DNA of 64,000 nucleotides from Chryseobacterium binzhouense (GCF_007474545.1 NZ_VKOG01000003.1:372001-436000), one strand, 5' to 3'. Positions 8,227 through 17,293 are shown, counted from the stretch's first letter. The notes: generated from the sequence alone by a model not told the origin. Numbers and translations: made by a program.

Positions 8227-10253
8227 AAATCAACTTTCGCTCCCAAAACAAAATTTCTTTTGGCTGCAGGATTGTAATAACGGTTTCCAAAAGCATTAAT
8301 ATCAAAACCTAAAACAAAATCTTCATTATATAAATTTTGAATCTGAAGATATAAATTAACTTTAGTTTTCCCAAAATTCAACGGAAATCTGAACTGAATA
8401 TTCGCAATCAAATTAGATTCTGACCAGACAGAGTTGGCATCATTTAAAGGTATTTTTGAAGTATAAAAATGAGAATAATCAATATTCAGTTTTTTAAAAA
8501 AAGTAAAATTAAATAAACTGTTGATGGCAGTTGCGGGAACTCCGGTCAAATCATTTCCCGAAAAATCATTTTCATTATGCTGATAATTTTTAAACTTAAA
8601 ATCATAAAAGCTTCCTGAAAATCTGAATTTAAAATGGCTGAAAAAATCATTTTTAAGACTGAAATTCTTAGATTCCAATAAAAATTCAACACCTTTCTGC
8701 ACCGTCTCGCCCGAATTAACGAAGTATTCCTGTCCGGATTCATTTTGCCTTCTCACAATGGCATCATTCAGCCTGAAATCAAAATAACTTCCTTCTGCAA
8801 ACAGAAAATTTCCTAATTGTTTTCTGATCCCGATTTCTTTATTCCAACCAAATTCAGGACTCAGATTTTGATTGAACTCCTGATTAGAAGACCTTATTTC
8901 TTCATTCGTTGGTGCAGAATTACCCTTCCCTATTTTACCGCGAACTGAAAATCCTTTTGTAAATGCGTAGGTTACTCCGAAATTTGGGAGCCATTGATTT
9001 CTAAATTTTACATTGCCCGATTCAGCTTCCGGAAATGATCTTTGCCATTGATAAGAATTGGAATTGAGGCTTAAAGAAATGTCGGTAAACAATTTATCCT
9101 GCACATTCAGCCTTTGAGAGATAAAATAAAATCCGGAAGCATTTTTAATCTGATCAAAATTTTGTGGATTCCCTTCAATTCCTTTGTTATTGTCGTAATT
9201 TTTAACAAATATATCGTTTATTCCGCCTTCAAAACCCAATCGGTAGCTTAAAGAAAGTGCGTCCCAGTTTTTCTCATAATTAAAATGTGTCCGTAATGCC
9301 AGATTTTTTTCAAATCGGTTTTCAAGATTGGTAATAAACGGATTCTCAAAATCTACATACGAACCCTGAACGAGGATGAAATGCGAAAAGTTCTGATTAA
9401 GACTAAATTCATTTGAAAGTCCAGCCAAAATCATTTTGTTTCTAATTCCTGCATTTTGTTCTTCTGCACCGAGAAGAACTGCCGTTTTAGGTCTTGCCTG
9501 CTTTCTGTTGGCTTCCATCTGCTGCAAAGTTAATCCGCCCGGAGTCTGATAATTGAGATCTGAGAACATAACCATTGCTTTTAAAATACCTTTTTCAGAA
9601 TATTGAAAATTATCTTTTATAAAAATCTGCTTTCTTCTGACTGAAGACTGATCTCTGTAAGAATCTGTCTGATAATAATTTTGAAAAATTTCAAAAAAGT
9701 GTTTCCCTGCCTGTCTGGAAAAAACAGCACTTTGGTTAAATGTTCCATAGCTTCCAATCGCAGAATTTACGGAAAGACTTTCCAATTTTTTAGTATTTAG
9801 AATTATTGTTCCGCCTGTCACGGCTCCGTAATCACCACTTTCCGGACCTTTAAATATCTCCATTCTCTCGATCAACTCAGGTGAAATAACATTGAAATAA
9901 GTATTCCCGGAAGCATCTGATAAGATAAAATCGTCAAGATAAACTTTTACATTCCTTACTCCGAAAGGAGATCGTAAAGTACTTCCCCGAAGAGAAATAC
10001 GGTAACTTCCCGGCGAACGCTCTTCCATTCTTGCACCGGGAATCTGATTGACAGACTCTAGCAAACGTTCTGGTGTATTCTGATTGAGAAGATTTTTAGT
10101 AATTACTGAAACAGATTTTGTTGAATTGACTAGTTTACCCGGCTTCTTATAAGCATCTATCGTAACTTCAGAAATTACCGCAGCAGAATCTGTCTCCTGA
10201 CAAAATAAAAACGGGCTGCAAAATGCAGTCAGGAGCAAGTAAAGTTTTTTCAT
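8223..10253 (-). CDS. TonB-dependent outer-membrane receptor
   Basis: About 676 residues. From the ATG at 10253 the protein begins MKKLYLLLTAFCSPFLFCQE, a standard signal peptide; the upstream in-frame start at 10298 would add 15 residues ahead of it and is rejected. The plug domain follows (KSVSVITKNLLNQNTPERLL, LRGSTLRSPFGVRNVKVYLD, then MEIFKGPESGDYGAVTGGTI), followed by a 22-strand-type barrel ending ...NFVLGAKVDF with the terminal Phe typical of barrel insertion. There is no N-terminal carboxypeptidase-like domain and no SusD partner next door, so this is more like a siderophore or metal-complex receptor than a SusC glycan importer. The substrate is not readable. Confidence 0.9.
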   Translation of the reverse strand: MKKLYLLLTAFCSPFLFCQETDSAAVISEVTIDAYKKPGKLVNSTKSVSVITKNLLNQNTPERLLESVNQIPGARMEERSPGSYRISLRGSTLRSPFGVRNVKVYLDDFILSDASGNTYFNVISPELIERMEIFKGPESGDYGAVTGGTIILNTKKLESLSVNSAIGSYGTFNQSAVFSRQAGKHFFEIFQNYYQTDSYRDQSSVRRKQIFIKDNFQYSEKGILKAMVMFSDLNYQTPGGLTLQQMEANRKQARPKTAVLLGAEEQNAGIRNKMILAGLSNEFSLNQNFSHFILVQGSYVDFENPFITNLENRFEKNLALRTHFNYEKNWDALSLSYRLGFEGGINDIFVKNYDNNKGIEGNPQNFDQIKNASGFYFISQRLNVQDKLFTDISLSLNSNSYQWQRSFPEAESGNVKFRNQWLPNFGVTYAFTKGFSVRGKIGKGNSAPTNEEIRSSNQEFNQNLSPEFGWNKEIGIRKQLGNFLFAEGSYFDFRLNDAIVRRQNESGQEYFVNSGETVQKGVEFLLESKNFSLKNDFFSHFKFRFSGSFYDFKFKNYQHNENDFSGNDLTGVPATAINSLFNFTFFKKLNIDYSHFYTSKIPLNDANSVWSESNLIANIQFRFPLNFGKTKVNLYLQIQNLYNEDFVLGFDINAFGNRYYNPAAKRNFVLGAKVDF

Positions 10254-10407
10254 AAAAATAGTCTTAGCAAAAAGTATTCTCTTATGTAAAAAAGACAAAA
10301 TTTATTCAACATATTATTGATTGGAAGGAACACAAACCTTTAAAAATTTTTTTTCTTTCTGCTATAGTCATTTCTACAAAAAATTAATAAAAATATTGTA
10401 TAAAGTA

Positions 10408-10438
10408 TTGGTTAACAGAAAAAATTGTTTTATTTTTG
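10408..10438 (+). promoter_or_regulatory. Promoter of rplS
   Basis: TTG at 10408-10410, a 20-nt spacer and a perfect TATTTTTG at 10431-10438. The leader to the rplS start is about 65 nt. The short TTG-started reading frame over this region is not a gene. Confidence 0.75.
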
Positions 10439-10508
10439 CAGTCTGTTATTCAACCTCTGACGAAGAACGTGTAAGTTGCTTAGCTTTAACATTTTATTTT
10501 AATTAATA

Positions 10509-10862
10509 ATGGATTTATTAAAGTACGTACAAGACAAGTACATCGCTAAAAAAGAATTCCCTGAATTCAAAGCAGGAGACACAATCACTGTGTATTACGA
10601 AATTAAAGAAGGACAAAAAACAAGAACTCAGTTCTTTAAAGGAACAGTTATCCAATTGAGAGGTACTGGTTCTACAAAAACTTTCACCATCAGAAAAATG
10701 TCTGGTGATGTAGGTGTAGAAAGAGTTTTCCCTATCAACATGCCAGCTTTGCAAAAAATTGAAGTTGACAGAAGAGGTAAAGTTAGAAGATCAAGAATCT
10801 ACTACTTCAGAGACCTTAGAGGTAAAAAAGCGAGAATTAAAGACGTTCCTTACAAGAAATAA
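10509..10862 (+). CDS. rplS: 50S ribosomal protein L19
   Basis: A 117-residue protein, normal for L19 (about 115). It has the hallmark segments PEFKAGDTITVYYEIKEG, TQFFKGTVIQLRGTGSTKTF, TIRKMSGDVGVERVFPIN and the basic tail RRGKVRRSRIYYFRDLRGKK. L19 sits at the 30S-50S interface. Here it is a single-gene unit with its own promoter and a strong terminator; trmD, rpsP and rimM, its usual partners in Proteobacteria, are not adjacent. Confidence 0.97.
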   Translation: MDLLKYVQDKYIAKKEFPEFKAGDTITVYYEIKEGQKTRTQFFKGTVIQLRGTGSTKTFTIRKMSGDVGVERVFPINMPALQKIEVDRRGKVRRSRIYYFRDLRGKKARIKDVPYKK

Positions 10863-10885
10863 TTCAGACAACAACACATACGAAG

Positions 10886-10917
10886 AGAGGCTTTCTACAT
10901 TAGAAAGCCTCTTTTTT
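10886..10917 (+). terminator. Rho-independent terminator of rplS
   Basis: A 12-bp perfect stem (AGAGGCTTTCTA / TAGAAAGCCTCT) with a 3-nt loop followed by a T-run at 10913-10917, starting 24 nt after the rplS stop. Confidence 0.92.
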
Positions 10918-10956
10918 ATAAATGATTTTTTCACATTTTCATAAAATAAATCATAT

Positions 10957-12156
10957 TTAAACTTTTACAAATCTGCTTACAAAAAGAGAAGCTACCAATT
11001 GTCCTACTGCATTGAGAACAGTTGCGAGAGGATCTACCAATGTTCCTATTATCATCACAGCAGGAATTGCTTCCTGTGGTAACTGATAAACCGAAATCAT
11101 CAACATTTCCCCAATGTATCCTCCATTTGGAATACCACCTGCAACAACACTCACAAAAACAGTGATTCCCAAAGCCAAAAGCAAATTCACAGGGTCAAAA
11201 AAGTCTCTGCCAATAATCAAAAAAGCAATATAAATTTTAATAATAGAAGACATTGACGACCCATTTTTATGCAATGTTGTTCCGATAGGAATGACAATAT
11301 TGGAAATCTGATCCGGAATTTTCATATAAGAAGCTGACTGCAAATTCGCAGGCATTGTTGCAAAACTGCTGCATGTGCTCAAAGCAGTGAGAGAAGGGTA
11401 AGCTGCATGAGCCCAAAAGCTTTTAAATCCGTTCTTACCTTTTGCCATGAATGCATACAAAGAAAAAAAGACGAAAAAATAAACAATTCCTGCAATATAA
11501 TACAATCCCAGAGGTTTAGCATAAAATCCGAAAAGCTGTGGTCCCAAAGTGGCAACCTGATATGCAAAATATGCTCCCAAGCCGACGGGCGCTACTTTCA
11601 TGATTAACAACAACAACTCTTTCATTACTTCATATCCTGAAGCGATAAATGCTATGAAATGATGTCCTTTTTCACCTGCTTTTCTTGCTGAAAAACCTGT
11701 CATAAAAGCGAAAATCAACAAAGCCAGCATATTTTGCCGTGAAAAAAGCTGAGTAAATTCTCCTACAGTAAAAAATCCGACAATCCTATTTCCCCAAGTG
11801 TCATTACTTACAGCCTCCTCTACAATTTCATGGCTTACTGAAACTCCCGAAACAGGAAAAAGATATACTACGCAAATTGTAAATACTGCTGCTGTTAAAA
11901 TAAAAAACAGGAAAGTAAAGGTCATTGTAAACATTATTTTTCCAAATTTTGACTGCTGCTCAAGAGAAGCAATAGAATTGGAAACTGCAAAAAATACCAG
12001 CGGAACAACGCTTACAAAAAGCAGATTCAGAAAAATATCACCTAAAGGCTTTATATAATCAACAATATCCGGCATTAACATCCCAATGATGCTTCCCACC
12101 GTAATTCCTAAGAGTAAAAGTAAAATTCCGGAATAGTTTTTCAGGATCTGGCTCAT
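10957..12156 (-). CDS. Dicarboxylate/amino acid:cation symporter (DAACS family)
   Basis: A 399-residue inner-membrane carrier of the GltP/GltT/DctA family. Visible features are eight or so hydrophobic helices, the serine-rich re-entrant loop (SLTALSTCSSFATMPANL, equivalent to the SSSS motif of HP1), the segment IPIGTTLHKNGSSM (helix 7 NMDGT-like region, here HKNGS) and AVMIIGTLVDPLATVLNAVG in HP2/helix 8. Members import glutamate, aspartate, serine/threonine or C4-dicarboxylates with Na+ or H+. The change of the NMDGT motif to HKNGS argues against a classical glutamate transporter; the substrate is uncertain. It is monocistronic, with a TATCTTTG box 14 nt upstream. Confidence 0.88.
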   Translation of the reverse strand: MSQILKNYSGILLLLLGITVGSIIGMLMPDIVDYIKPLGDIFLNLLFVSVVPLVFFAVSNSIASLEQQSKFGKIMFTMTFTFLFFILTAAVFTICVVYLFPVSGVSVSHEIVEEAVSNDTWGNRIVGFFTVGEFTQLFSRQNMLALLIFAFMTGFSARKAGEKGHHFIAFIASGYEVMKELLLLIMKVAPVGLGAYFAYQVATLGPQLFGFYAKPLGLYYIAGIVYFFVFFSLYAFMAKGKNGFKSFWAHAAYPSLTALSTCSSFATMPANLQSASYMKIPDQISNIVIPIGTTLHKNGSSMSSIIKIYIAFLIIGRDFFDPVNLLLALGITVFVSVVAGGIPNGGYIGEMLMISVYQLPQEAIPAVMIIGTLVDPLATVLNAVGQLVASLFVSRFVKV

Positions 12157-12170
12157 AACCGAATTTTAAT

Positions 12171-12178
12171 CAAAGATA
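12171..12178 (-). promoter_or_regulatory. -7 promoter element of the symporter gene
   Basis: The minus strand reads TATCTTTG, a perfect TAnnTTTG, 14 nt before the start codon at 12156. A TTG trinucleotide lies about 24 nt further upstream. Confidence 0.55.
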
Positions 12179-12275
12179 GAGTAATTTAGATATATCATAG
12201 TACAAATATGTAACCCGAAAACAAATATTCATTGTTACCAACTATTGTTTATGGCTCAAAATAGATTTTTTCTTT

Positions 12276-12283
12276 TAGCTTTG
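12276..12283 (+). promoter_or_regulatory. -7 promoter element of the YcxB-like gene
   Basis: TAGCTTTG matches TAnnTTTG and ends 17 nt before the ATG at 12301. No well-spaced TTG is seen. Confidence 0.5.
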
Positions 12284-12300
12284 CATCAGAATTAATCATC

Positions 12301-12828
12301 ATGAGTGAAGAAAGACTAATTGTTTTACGACCTAAAAGAGAAGATTTTGAGAAAATCTATTTCGGAGGCAATCAAGGGAGTTTGTTTTTTTCTCCTACAA
12401 CTAGAGGAAAAACAATTACAACAATTGTTGTGGCAGCAATCTTAATGATTGTTTTTGTTTTCCGTAACGATTTCACCAAAGAAAAAGCAGGAATATTATA
12501 TTTTGTGAGCTTTCTTTTCCTTCTTTGTGCCGTTTTTCTTTCTGTAAGCATCAATAAAGTTTCCCGATGGAGAAAACAGGTAAATGCATATCTTTTAAAA
12601 ATAGAAAATTGTAAAACGTATGAAATAAGATTTGATGAAAATTTTTTCACCGTAAACATCAACGGTGAGAAAGAAACCAGTGAATGGAAAGACTTTCAAT
12701 ATTTCGACAGCAATCAGGAGTGTATTGTGATTGAAGGGAAATACAGCTATATGTTCCCGAAAAAATCTATGCCCGACAAAGATTACCAACTGCTAAAAAG
12801 AACTCTGAAAGAATCTATTCAGTCCTGA
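12301..12828 (+). CDS. YcxB-like membrane protein
   Basis: A 175-residue protein. Two hydrophobic helices (about residues 36-54 and 64-83) are followed by a short charged linker and a C-terminal soluble domain of about 75 residues. That domain has the pattern of the YcxB-like C-terminal family: FTVNINGEKETSEWKDFQYF, a conserved Trp in a strand, then SYMFPKKSMPDKDY, where the family has IPK. No enzymatic residues are known for this family. The 3' end overlaps the convergent gene by 14 bp. Confidence 0.7.
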   Translation: MSEERLIVLRPKREDFEKIYFGGNQGSLFFSPTTRGKTITTIVVAAILMIVFVFRNDFTKEKAGILYFVSFLFLLCAVFLSVSINKVSRWRKQVNAYLLKIENCKTYEIRFDENFFTVNINGEKETSEWKDFQYFDSNQECIVIEGKYSYMFPKKSMPDKDYQLLKRTLKESIQS

Positions 12829-13981
12829 TATTTTTATTTGATCTAAATTTATCTTCCTGTAACAGAAAACAATAACCTACAATAGAAAATGGTAATGCTG
12901 CTGCAAGATAGGTAACATTTAAAAACTCAACTGCTGTGTTTCTCAGAATTTGCTCTATAATATGTGATGCCATAACAGCAAATATAATGATTGAAGACCA
13001 CAAAAAAATATGCCTTATTTCTTTAAGCACAAATGATAAAAAAACTGTAATAAAAAGAAAGAATAATACTACAGCGGAATTCAGCTGTCCCTGCATTGTT
13101 AAAGGATTGTAAGCCACTACTTCATCAATACTTTCTGCCGGAAGAATTACGGTAGACATCAGAAAAGCAACTGTCAAAAAGAAAGTAGCCGAAAATTTGA
13201 TTTTTTCATTCCAAGTGGAAACAAAAAACGGGTGGCATAAAAATAAAACTAACGGTAAAATCACAACACTTCTGGTTAAACATAACACCCCTACAATTAA
13301 TCCCAAAATAATTGGTTTTTGAAAATAATTCGTTCTATAGTTCTGATGCCAATATAAAATAAAAAACGAAATGATTATAAATGAGGAAATAAAATCGCTT
13401 TTGCAAACGGCTTCATAAATGTATGATAAAGAAAGAAAAAGCAAAAAAATCCCCATCATACGTATTTTACCTGAATGGAATTCCCTTTTTACAATCCAGC
13501 CAAATAAAATCATCGCAGCAGCCTGCATATAGCCAACATTTCCCAAAAGATAAAACAAAAGCATCAGTAAGAGTTGGCCAGGAAGGTAAGATGGTATATT
13601 TCCCATGAAATTTTTGGTTGCATAGATATATTTCCCATGAAGCCAATAATCAAGCGAATATTCTACAGTCTGCCATCTGTCTATTTTTAAAGAATAAGGA
13701 TCTGTAATCAGGTGGGAAAGTAAAAGATAAAAAATACCGCTAAAAACAATTAAAAGATTGATGGTTTTAGTATTAATCTTTGATTTATTAAAATTACGGT
13801 CACTATAAAACAAGATTATATGCAAAGCCACAAAAACAGCTGTTAATAAAAATGGATGAATGAAATTTTGACGGATACCATATTTTATCAGAAACAAGAA
13901 ATTGATGATAAAATAAATTGTAAAGACAATGATTTTCACCACTTTTGTATTATCCGAAAACTGTAAAATTCTTGTTTTCAT
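12815..13981 (-). CDS. Polytopic membrane protein, possibly GT-C type
   Basis: A 388-residue protein with about 10-11 predicted helices and almost no soluble domain. After the third helix comes a loop with TDPYSLKIDRW (Asp101, Arg102, Trp103) and a tyrosine-rich stretch around the motif GNIPSYLPGQLLLM. An acidic-basic loop pair followed by PxxLPGQ-like sequence is reminiscent of GT87/PMT-like lipid-linked sugar transferases, but this is weak and I do not claim a family. It is the last gene of the leftward operon, 20 bp after tatD. It overlaps the YcxB-like gene tail to tail by 14 bp. Confidence 0.62.
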   Translation of the reverse strand: MKTRILQFSDNTKVVKIIVFTIYFIINFLFLIKYGIRQNFIHPFLLTAVFVALHIILFYSDRNFNKSKINTKTINLLIVFSGIFYLLLSHLITDPYSLKIDRWQTVEYSLDYWLHGKYIYATKNFMGNIPSYLPGQLLLMLLFYLLGNVGYMQAAAMILFGWIVKREFHSGKIRMMGIFLLFLSLSYIYEAVCKSDFISSFIIISFFILYWHQNYRTNYFQKPIILGLIVGVLCLTRSVVILPLVLFLCHPFFVSTWNEKIKFSATFFLTVAFLMSTVILPAESIDEVVAYNPLTMQGQLNSAVVLFFLFITVFLSFVLKEIRHIFLWSSIIIFAVMASHIIEQILRNTAVEFLNVTYLAAALPFSIVGYCFLLQEDKFRSNKNIRTE

Positions 13982-14001
13982 TTACTTATAAAAAACAAAT
14001 A

Positions 14002-14763
14002 TTACTGTAAAATTCTTTTGGCATTCTGGGTTGTAATCATGCTGATTTCATAAAAATCTTTGTTGTAGATATTTACCAGTTTTCCCACAATCAGATCAAG
14101 ATATGAACTTTCGTTTCTCTTACCTCTGTGCGGAACCGGAGCCAGATAAGGTGAATCGGTTTCCAAAACAATTTTTTCTAAAGGAATCTCATGTAAAAAC
14201 TGATCAATCTTCCCATTTTTAAAAGTAACAACTCCACCAATTCCCAATAAAAAATTTAAATCTAGTGCATGTTTTGCCTGATCTGCATTTCCAGAGAAAC
14301 AATGGAAAATTCCTCTAAGTTTAGGATGCTTTTTTCTTTCTAAAACTTCAAATGTCTCATCAAAACTTTCTCTGGTATGAATGACAATCGGCAAGTCTTT
14401 TTCAATTGCCCAGTCAATCTGCTGTTCAAAAGCTTTTATCTGAATGTCTAAAGTACTTTTATCCCAATATAAATCAATTCCAATTTCTCCAATAGCAGGA
14501 AAGTTTCTCTGATCCAGATAATTTTTTACAATTTCAAGTTCTTTTTCCCACGATTCCGGTTTTACATAACAAGGATGTAATCCCATCATTGAAAAAATGT
14601 TTTCAGGATATTCGCTTTCAAGCTGAAGCATTTTATCATGTGATTCGGAATCAATTGCCGGAAGATAAAACCCTGTAACTCCCTTTTCTAAAGCTCTCTG
14701 AATTGTCTCTTTTCTGTCATTATCAAATTCTTCAGAGTATAAATGTGTATGTGTGTCAATCAT
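14002..14763 (-). CDS. TatD-family metal-dependent hydrolase
   Basis: A 253-residue amidohydrolase-fold protein of normal TatD length. Metal ligands are visible: MIDTHTHL (His4/His6), GEIGIDLYW (Glu), VIHTRE (His), FHCFSG (His) and ETDSPYLAP (Asp). TatD proteins are Mg2+/Mn2+-dependent 3'-5' exonucleases or deoxyribonucleases with roles in DNA repair and turnover. The gene starts 2 bp after the DUF4269 gene and 20 bp before the membrane protein gene, so it sits in an operon. Confidence 0.93.
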   Translation of the reverse strand: MIDTHTHLYSEEFDNDRKETIQRALEKGVTGFYLPAIDSESHDKMLQLESEYPENIFSMMGLHPCYVKPESWEKELEIVKNYLDQRNFPAIGEIGIDLYWDKSTLDIQIKAFEQQIDWAIEKDLPIVIHTRESFDETFEVLERKKHPKLRGIFHCFSGNADQAKHALDLNFLLGIGGVVTFKNGKIDQFLHEIPLEKIVLETDSPYLAPVPHRGKRNESSYLDLIVGKLVNIYNKDFYEISMITTQNAKRILQ

Positions 14764-14765
14764 TT

Positions 14766-15293
14766 TTATAATTTTAACAGGTCTTCGTAAGGATGTTCCA
14801 AATTCAGTAACATTCCGAAAGCGGGTTCCGTTTTTATTCCCTGTTTTTTTAATTCTATTATTTTCTGCTTAAAATTCTCACCTTTCTCCTGCAATATTTT
14901 ATATTCTGCAATCATGTGGCGGTAAGCATTTTGTTCTTTTACAGGTTTGTTTTGTCCAAAAATTTCTATAGCAAATTCATCAAGTGTAAAATTTACTGTA
15001 ATGCACTTTTCACCATTTAAAATCGGATAATCAATCTTAACATCATTTTCGTTCAGAATTATTTTATTCAAAGAAAGATCCTCTAAAAAATTTTCTTCAA
15101 ATTCTACATCAACTTCACAAATAATATCCAGATCACTTCCATCAACATCGATTTCTATTGGGATTGTTCCTGCTAAAATGGGCGAATAAGATTTCAATTT
15201 CCTGAAAATATGATATTTAATTAAAACTTCATAAGCTCTTTTTTGCCTTTCGTTTCCGGTTATCAGATAATCAATATTCGTGAAATCAATCAT
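14766..15293 (-). CDS. DUF4269 protein (nucleotidyltransferase-like)
   Basis: A 175-residue cytoplasmic protein. The stretch AGTIPIEIDVDGSDLDIICE has the spaced-acid pattern G-T-x-P-x3-D-x-D-G-S-D-L-D of minimal nucleotidyltransferase folds (two acids for Mg2+). This agrees with the DUF4269 family, where a similar GSD-LD segment is conserved. No nucleotide or substrate is known. The 5' end overlaps the GSCFA gene by 8 bp and the 3' end is 2 bp from tatD, so translational coupling in one operon is likely. Confidence 0.8.
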   Translation of the reverse strand: MIDFTNIDYLITGNERQKRAYEVLIKYHIFRKLKSYSPILAGTIPIEIDVDGSDLDIICEVDVEFEENFLEDLSLNKIILNENDVKIDYPILNGEKCITVNFTLDEFAIEIFGQNKPVKEQNAYRHMIAEYKILQEKGENFKQKIIELKKQGIKTEPAFGMLLNLEHPYEDLLKL

Positions 15294-16245
15294 TTGGAAA
15301 TACTTTGTGCTTTACTTTTTTTCTTTGAGTTTCAATTCTAAGATGTAATTTTTCTCTGAATTCTATATATTTCGGATCTTTTTCGTCATCACTCCGATGT
15401 TCAAGAGCTTTTACAATCTTAAAATTTTCTTTGATAAAATCTTTTGTTTCTGTTGAAAAATAAGCCGAGCCAAATTTATCAAATATATAATTGACTGCCT
15501 GAGAATTAGGATGGATCATATCATCCTTATAAAATCTGTAATCCCGCAAATCATCCATCAAAATCTCATAAACAGGGAGATAATGGCAATTGTCAAACTC
15601 ATTAGCCACTTCATGGACTGCCGCAATCAATTTCGATTTGCTCAATTGGTTTTCAATCATTCCGTCTTTGGTATGACGCACGGGGGAAACGGTAAACAGA
15701 ATCTGAAGCTGATCTTTACAGATATCTTTCAGATTAATAATTGTATCATAAATAGAATCAGATATTTCCTGTTGGGTCAAAAGTCTTTTATTGAAAAATT
15801 TTGAAGGGATTTTATGACAATTGGCAACCAGTTTTTCTTTAGGCTCAAATTCGTAAATATAGGAAGTTCCGTAGGTAATAATTACCCATTCAGCCTGCTG
15901 CAGAAAAAGATTTCCCTGTTCTATTCCTGAATTTATCTTTTGTAAAGTCTGATGAATATATCTTGTATCAAAACTGGTGTGATGATCCAGAGAAATATAT
16001 TTTTCGTCATAAATGATCAGTTCATCCTCCCTGTAAAACTCCGAATCATGAAGCCTTTTAACGGCATTATTAATAGAAAACGGATTGAAAATCGTTCCGA
16101 AAGGATTATTCATACTTTGAAGCTGACCTTTCGCCAATAAATCTGACATTTCAGAAGCAAAACAAGATCCTATTGAAAATATTCTATCCTCAACTTCTAT
16201 TTTTCTTTCAGATTCGTAAATATCAACTTCTGTACGGAATTTCAT
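15286..16245 (-). CDS. GSCFA-domain protein (SGNH-like hydrolase fold)
   Basis: A 319-residue protein with the eponymous motif SIGSCFASEM near residues 26-35, followed by NPFGTIFNP. Later motifs include WVIITYGTSYIYE, TVSPVRHTKDG and a C-terminal DDMIHPNSQAV, a typical D-x2-H pair of SGNH/GDSL-like esterases, with the Ser in GSCFA as the candidate nucleophile. It has no signal peptide, so it is cytoplasmic. The substrate is unknown; O-acyl groups on glycans or lipids would fit the fold. It starts 23 bp after the polyprenyl synthetase gene. Confidence 0.88.
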   Translation of the reverse strand: MKFRTEVDIYESERKIEVEDRIFSIGSCFASEMSDLLAKGQLQSMNNPFGTIFNPFSINNAVKRLHDSEFYREDELIIYDEKYISLDHHTSFDTRYIHQTLQKINSGIEQGNLFLQQAEWVIITYGTSYIYEFEPKEKLVANCHKIPSKFFNKRLLTQQEISDSIYDTIINLKDICKDQLQILFTVSPVRHTKDGMIENQLSKSKLIAAVHEVANEFDNCHYLPVYEILMDDLRDYRFYKDDMIHPNSQAVNYIFDKFGSAYFSTETKDFIKENFKIVKALEHRSDDEKDPKYIEFREKLHLRIETQRKKVKHKVFPND

Positions 16246-16268
16246 TCATTAAACTTGAGAATTATAAA

Positions 16269-17240
16269 TTAACTCTCCCTTCTCAAAAGATAATTTGCAA
16301 GCTCTATAAATGGCTTTTTCTTTTCTTCGGGAGCATCAATTTTAGAAAGATAACTTTGTCCTATCTCATTATGTTTTTCAATCAGGCGCAACGCTTTCTC
16401 GTCAACTTTGGTTCTTCTGAAAATCTTTTCCACCCCATAAACCTTATCAATATTATCCGTTTTCTTAGAATACCAGTAATCCAGCTCTTTACGTTCTTCA
16501 TAGGTTCCGTGCTCTCTTGCCAGCAGATACAGTACGGTTTTTTTATTTTCGTAAATATCGCCTGCATGTTTTTTACCAAACTGAGCCTGATCTCCGAATA
16601 CATCAAGATAATCGTCCATAATCTGAAATGCAATTCCGATGTGCTTTCCGAAGTTGAAAATCGCTTTGGCGTCTTTGAACTGAGCTTTGGCAATCATAGC
16701 ACCAATTTCAAAGGATGATGCACTCAGTACTCCTGTTTTGTATGTAATCATTCGTATATAATCATCAAAAGTTACATTTTCCTGAGTTTCAAAATTGATG
16801 TCGTATTGCTGTCCTTCGCACAAAAGCAATCCGGTATGGGTAAAAATCCGGATACAGGCTTTGAAGATTTCTGGCTCAAGATCTTCAAAAAACTTGTATG
16901 CTTTAAGCATCAACCCATCTCCCGAAAGAATCCCGGTATTGATACCGTGAAGAGTATGAATGGTTGGTTTGTTTCTTCTGAGTGGAGCTTCATCCATAAT
17001 ATCATCATGAATGAGCGTAAAATTATGGAAAAACTCTATCGCCAGCGCTGGCTTTATCGCCATTTTCTGATCACCATTGAATAAATCACAAGCCATTAAA
17101 ACCATAATCGGACGAAGTCTCTTGCCGCCGTGAGAAATGATGTAGTTCATCGGTTCATACAATTCAGTCGGCTTATCCTTAAAGGTATATTTATTAATAG
17201 CGTCAGCAACAATCTGCTGGTATCGGTCTAAAAATTCCAT
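16269..17240 (-). CDS. Polyprenyl synthetase family protein (short-chain type)
   Basis: About 323 residues from the ATG at 17240; the in-frame start at 17261 adds 7 residues next to the promoter and is rejected. Family marks are HGGKRLRP, the first Asp-rich motif DDIMD, GDGLML and the second Asp-rich motif DDYLD followed by a Lys-rich loop. These bind Mg2+-diphosphate and extend IPP onto an allylic primer. The residue five before the first Asp of DDIMD is Phe, which in this family usually limits chain length to C15-C20, so farnesyl or geranylgeranyl diphosphate is the more likely product than a quinone side chain. It is first in the leftward operon. Confidence 0.9.
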   Translation of the reverse strand: MEFLDRYQQIVADAINKYTFKDKPTELYEPMNYIISHGGKRLRPIMVLMACDLFNGDQKMAIKPALAIEFFHNFTLIHDDIMDEAPLRRNKPTIHTLHGINTGILSGDGLMLKAYKFFEDLEPEIFKACIRIFTHTGLLLCEGQQYDINFETQENVTFDDYIRMITYKTGVLSASSFEIGAMIAKAQFKDAKAIFNFGKHIGIAFQIMDDYLDVFGDQAQFGKKHAGDIYENKKTVLYLLAREHGTYEERKELDYWYSKKTDNIDKVYGVEKIFRRTKVDEKALRLIEKHNEIGQSYLSKIDAPEEKKKPFIELANYLLRRES

Positions 17241-17258
17241 AAAATCTAATAGTTTCAA

Positions 17259-17289
17259 CAAAAATACAATTTTCTGAGGGGTTATAAAA
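17259..17289 (-). promoter_or_regulatory. Promoter of the polyprenyl synthetase operon
   Basis: The minus strand reads TATTTTTG (17266 to 17259), 18 nt before the ATG at 17240. A TTG lies upstream with about a 23-nt spacer, overlapping the terminator of the next gene. Confidence 0.55.
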
Positions 17290-17293
17290 CAAA

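Noticed and set aside
10321-10506. 61-codon TTG-started reading frame before rplS
   Set aside because: It runs across the rplS promoter and leader, has poor amino-acid content and no start signal.
16173-16718. 181-codon plus-strand frame opposite the polyprenyl synthetase gene
   Set aside because: Shadow frame; it crosses the boundary of two well-supported minus-strand genes.
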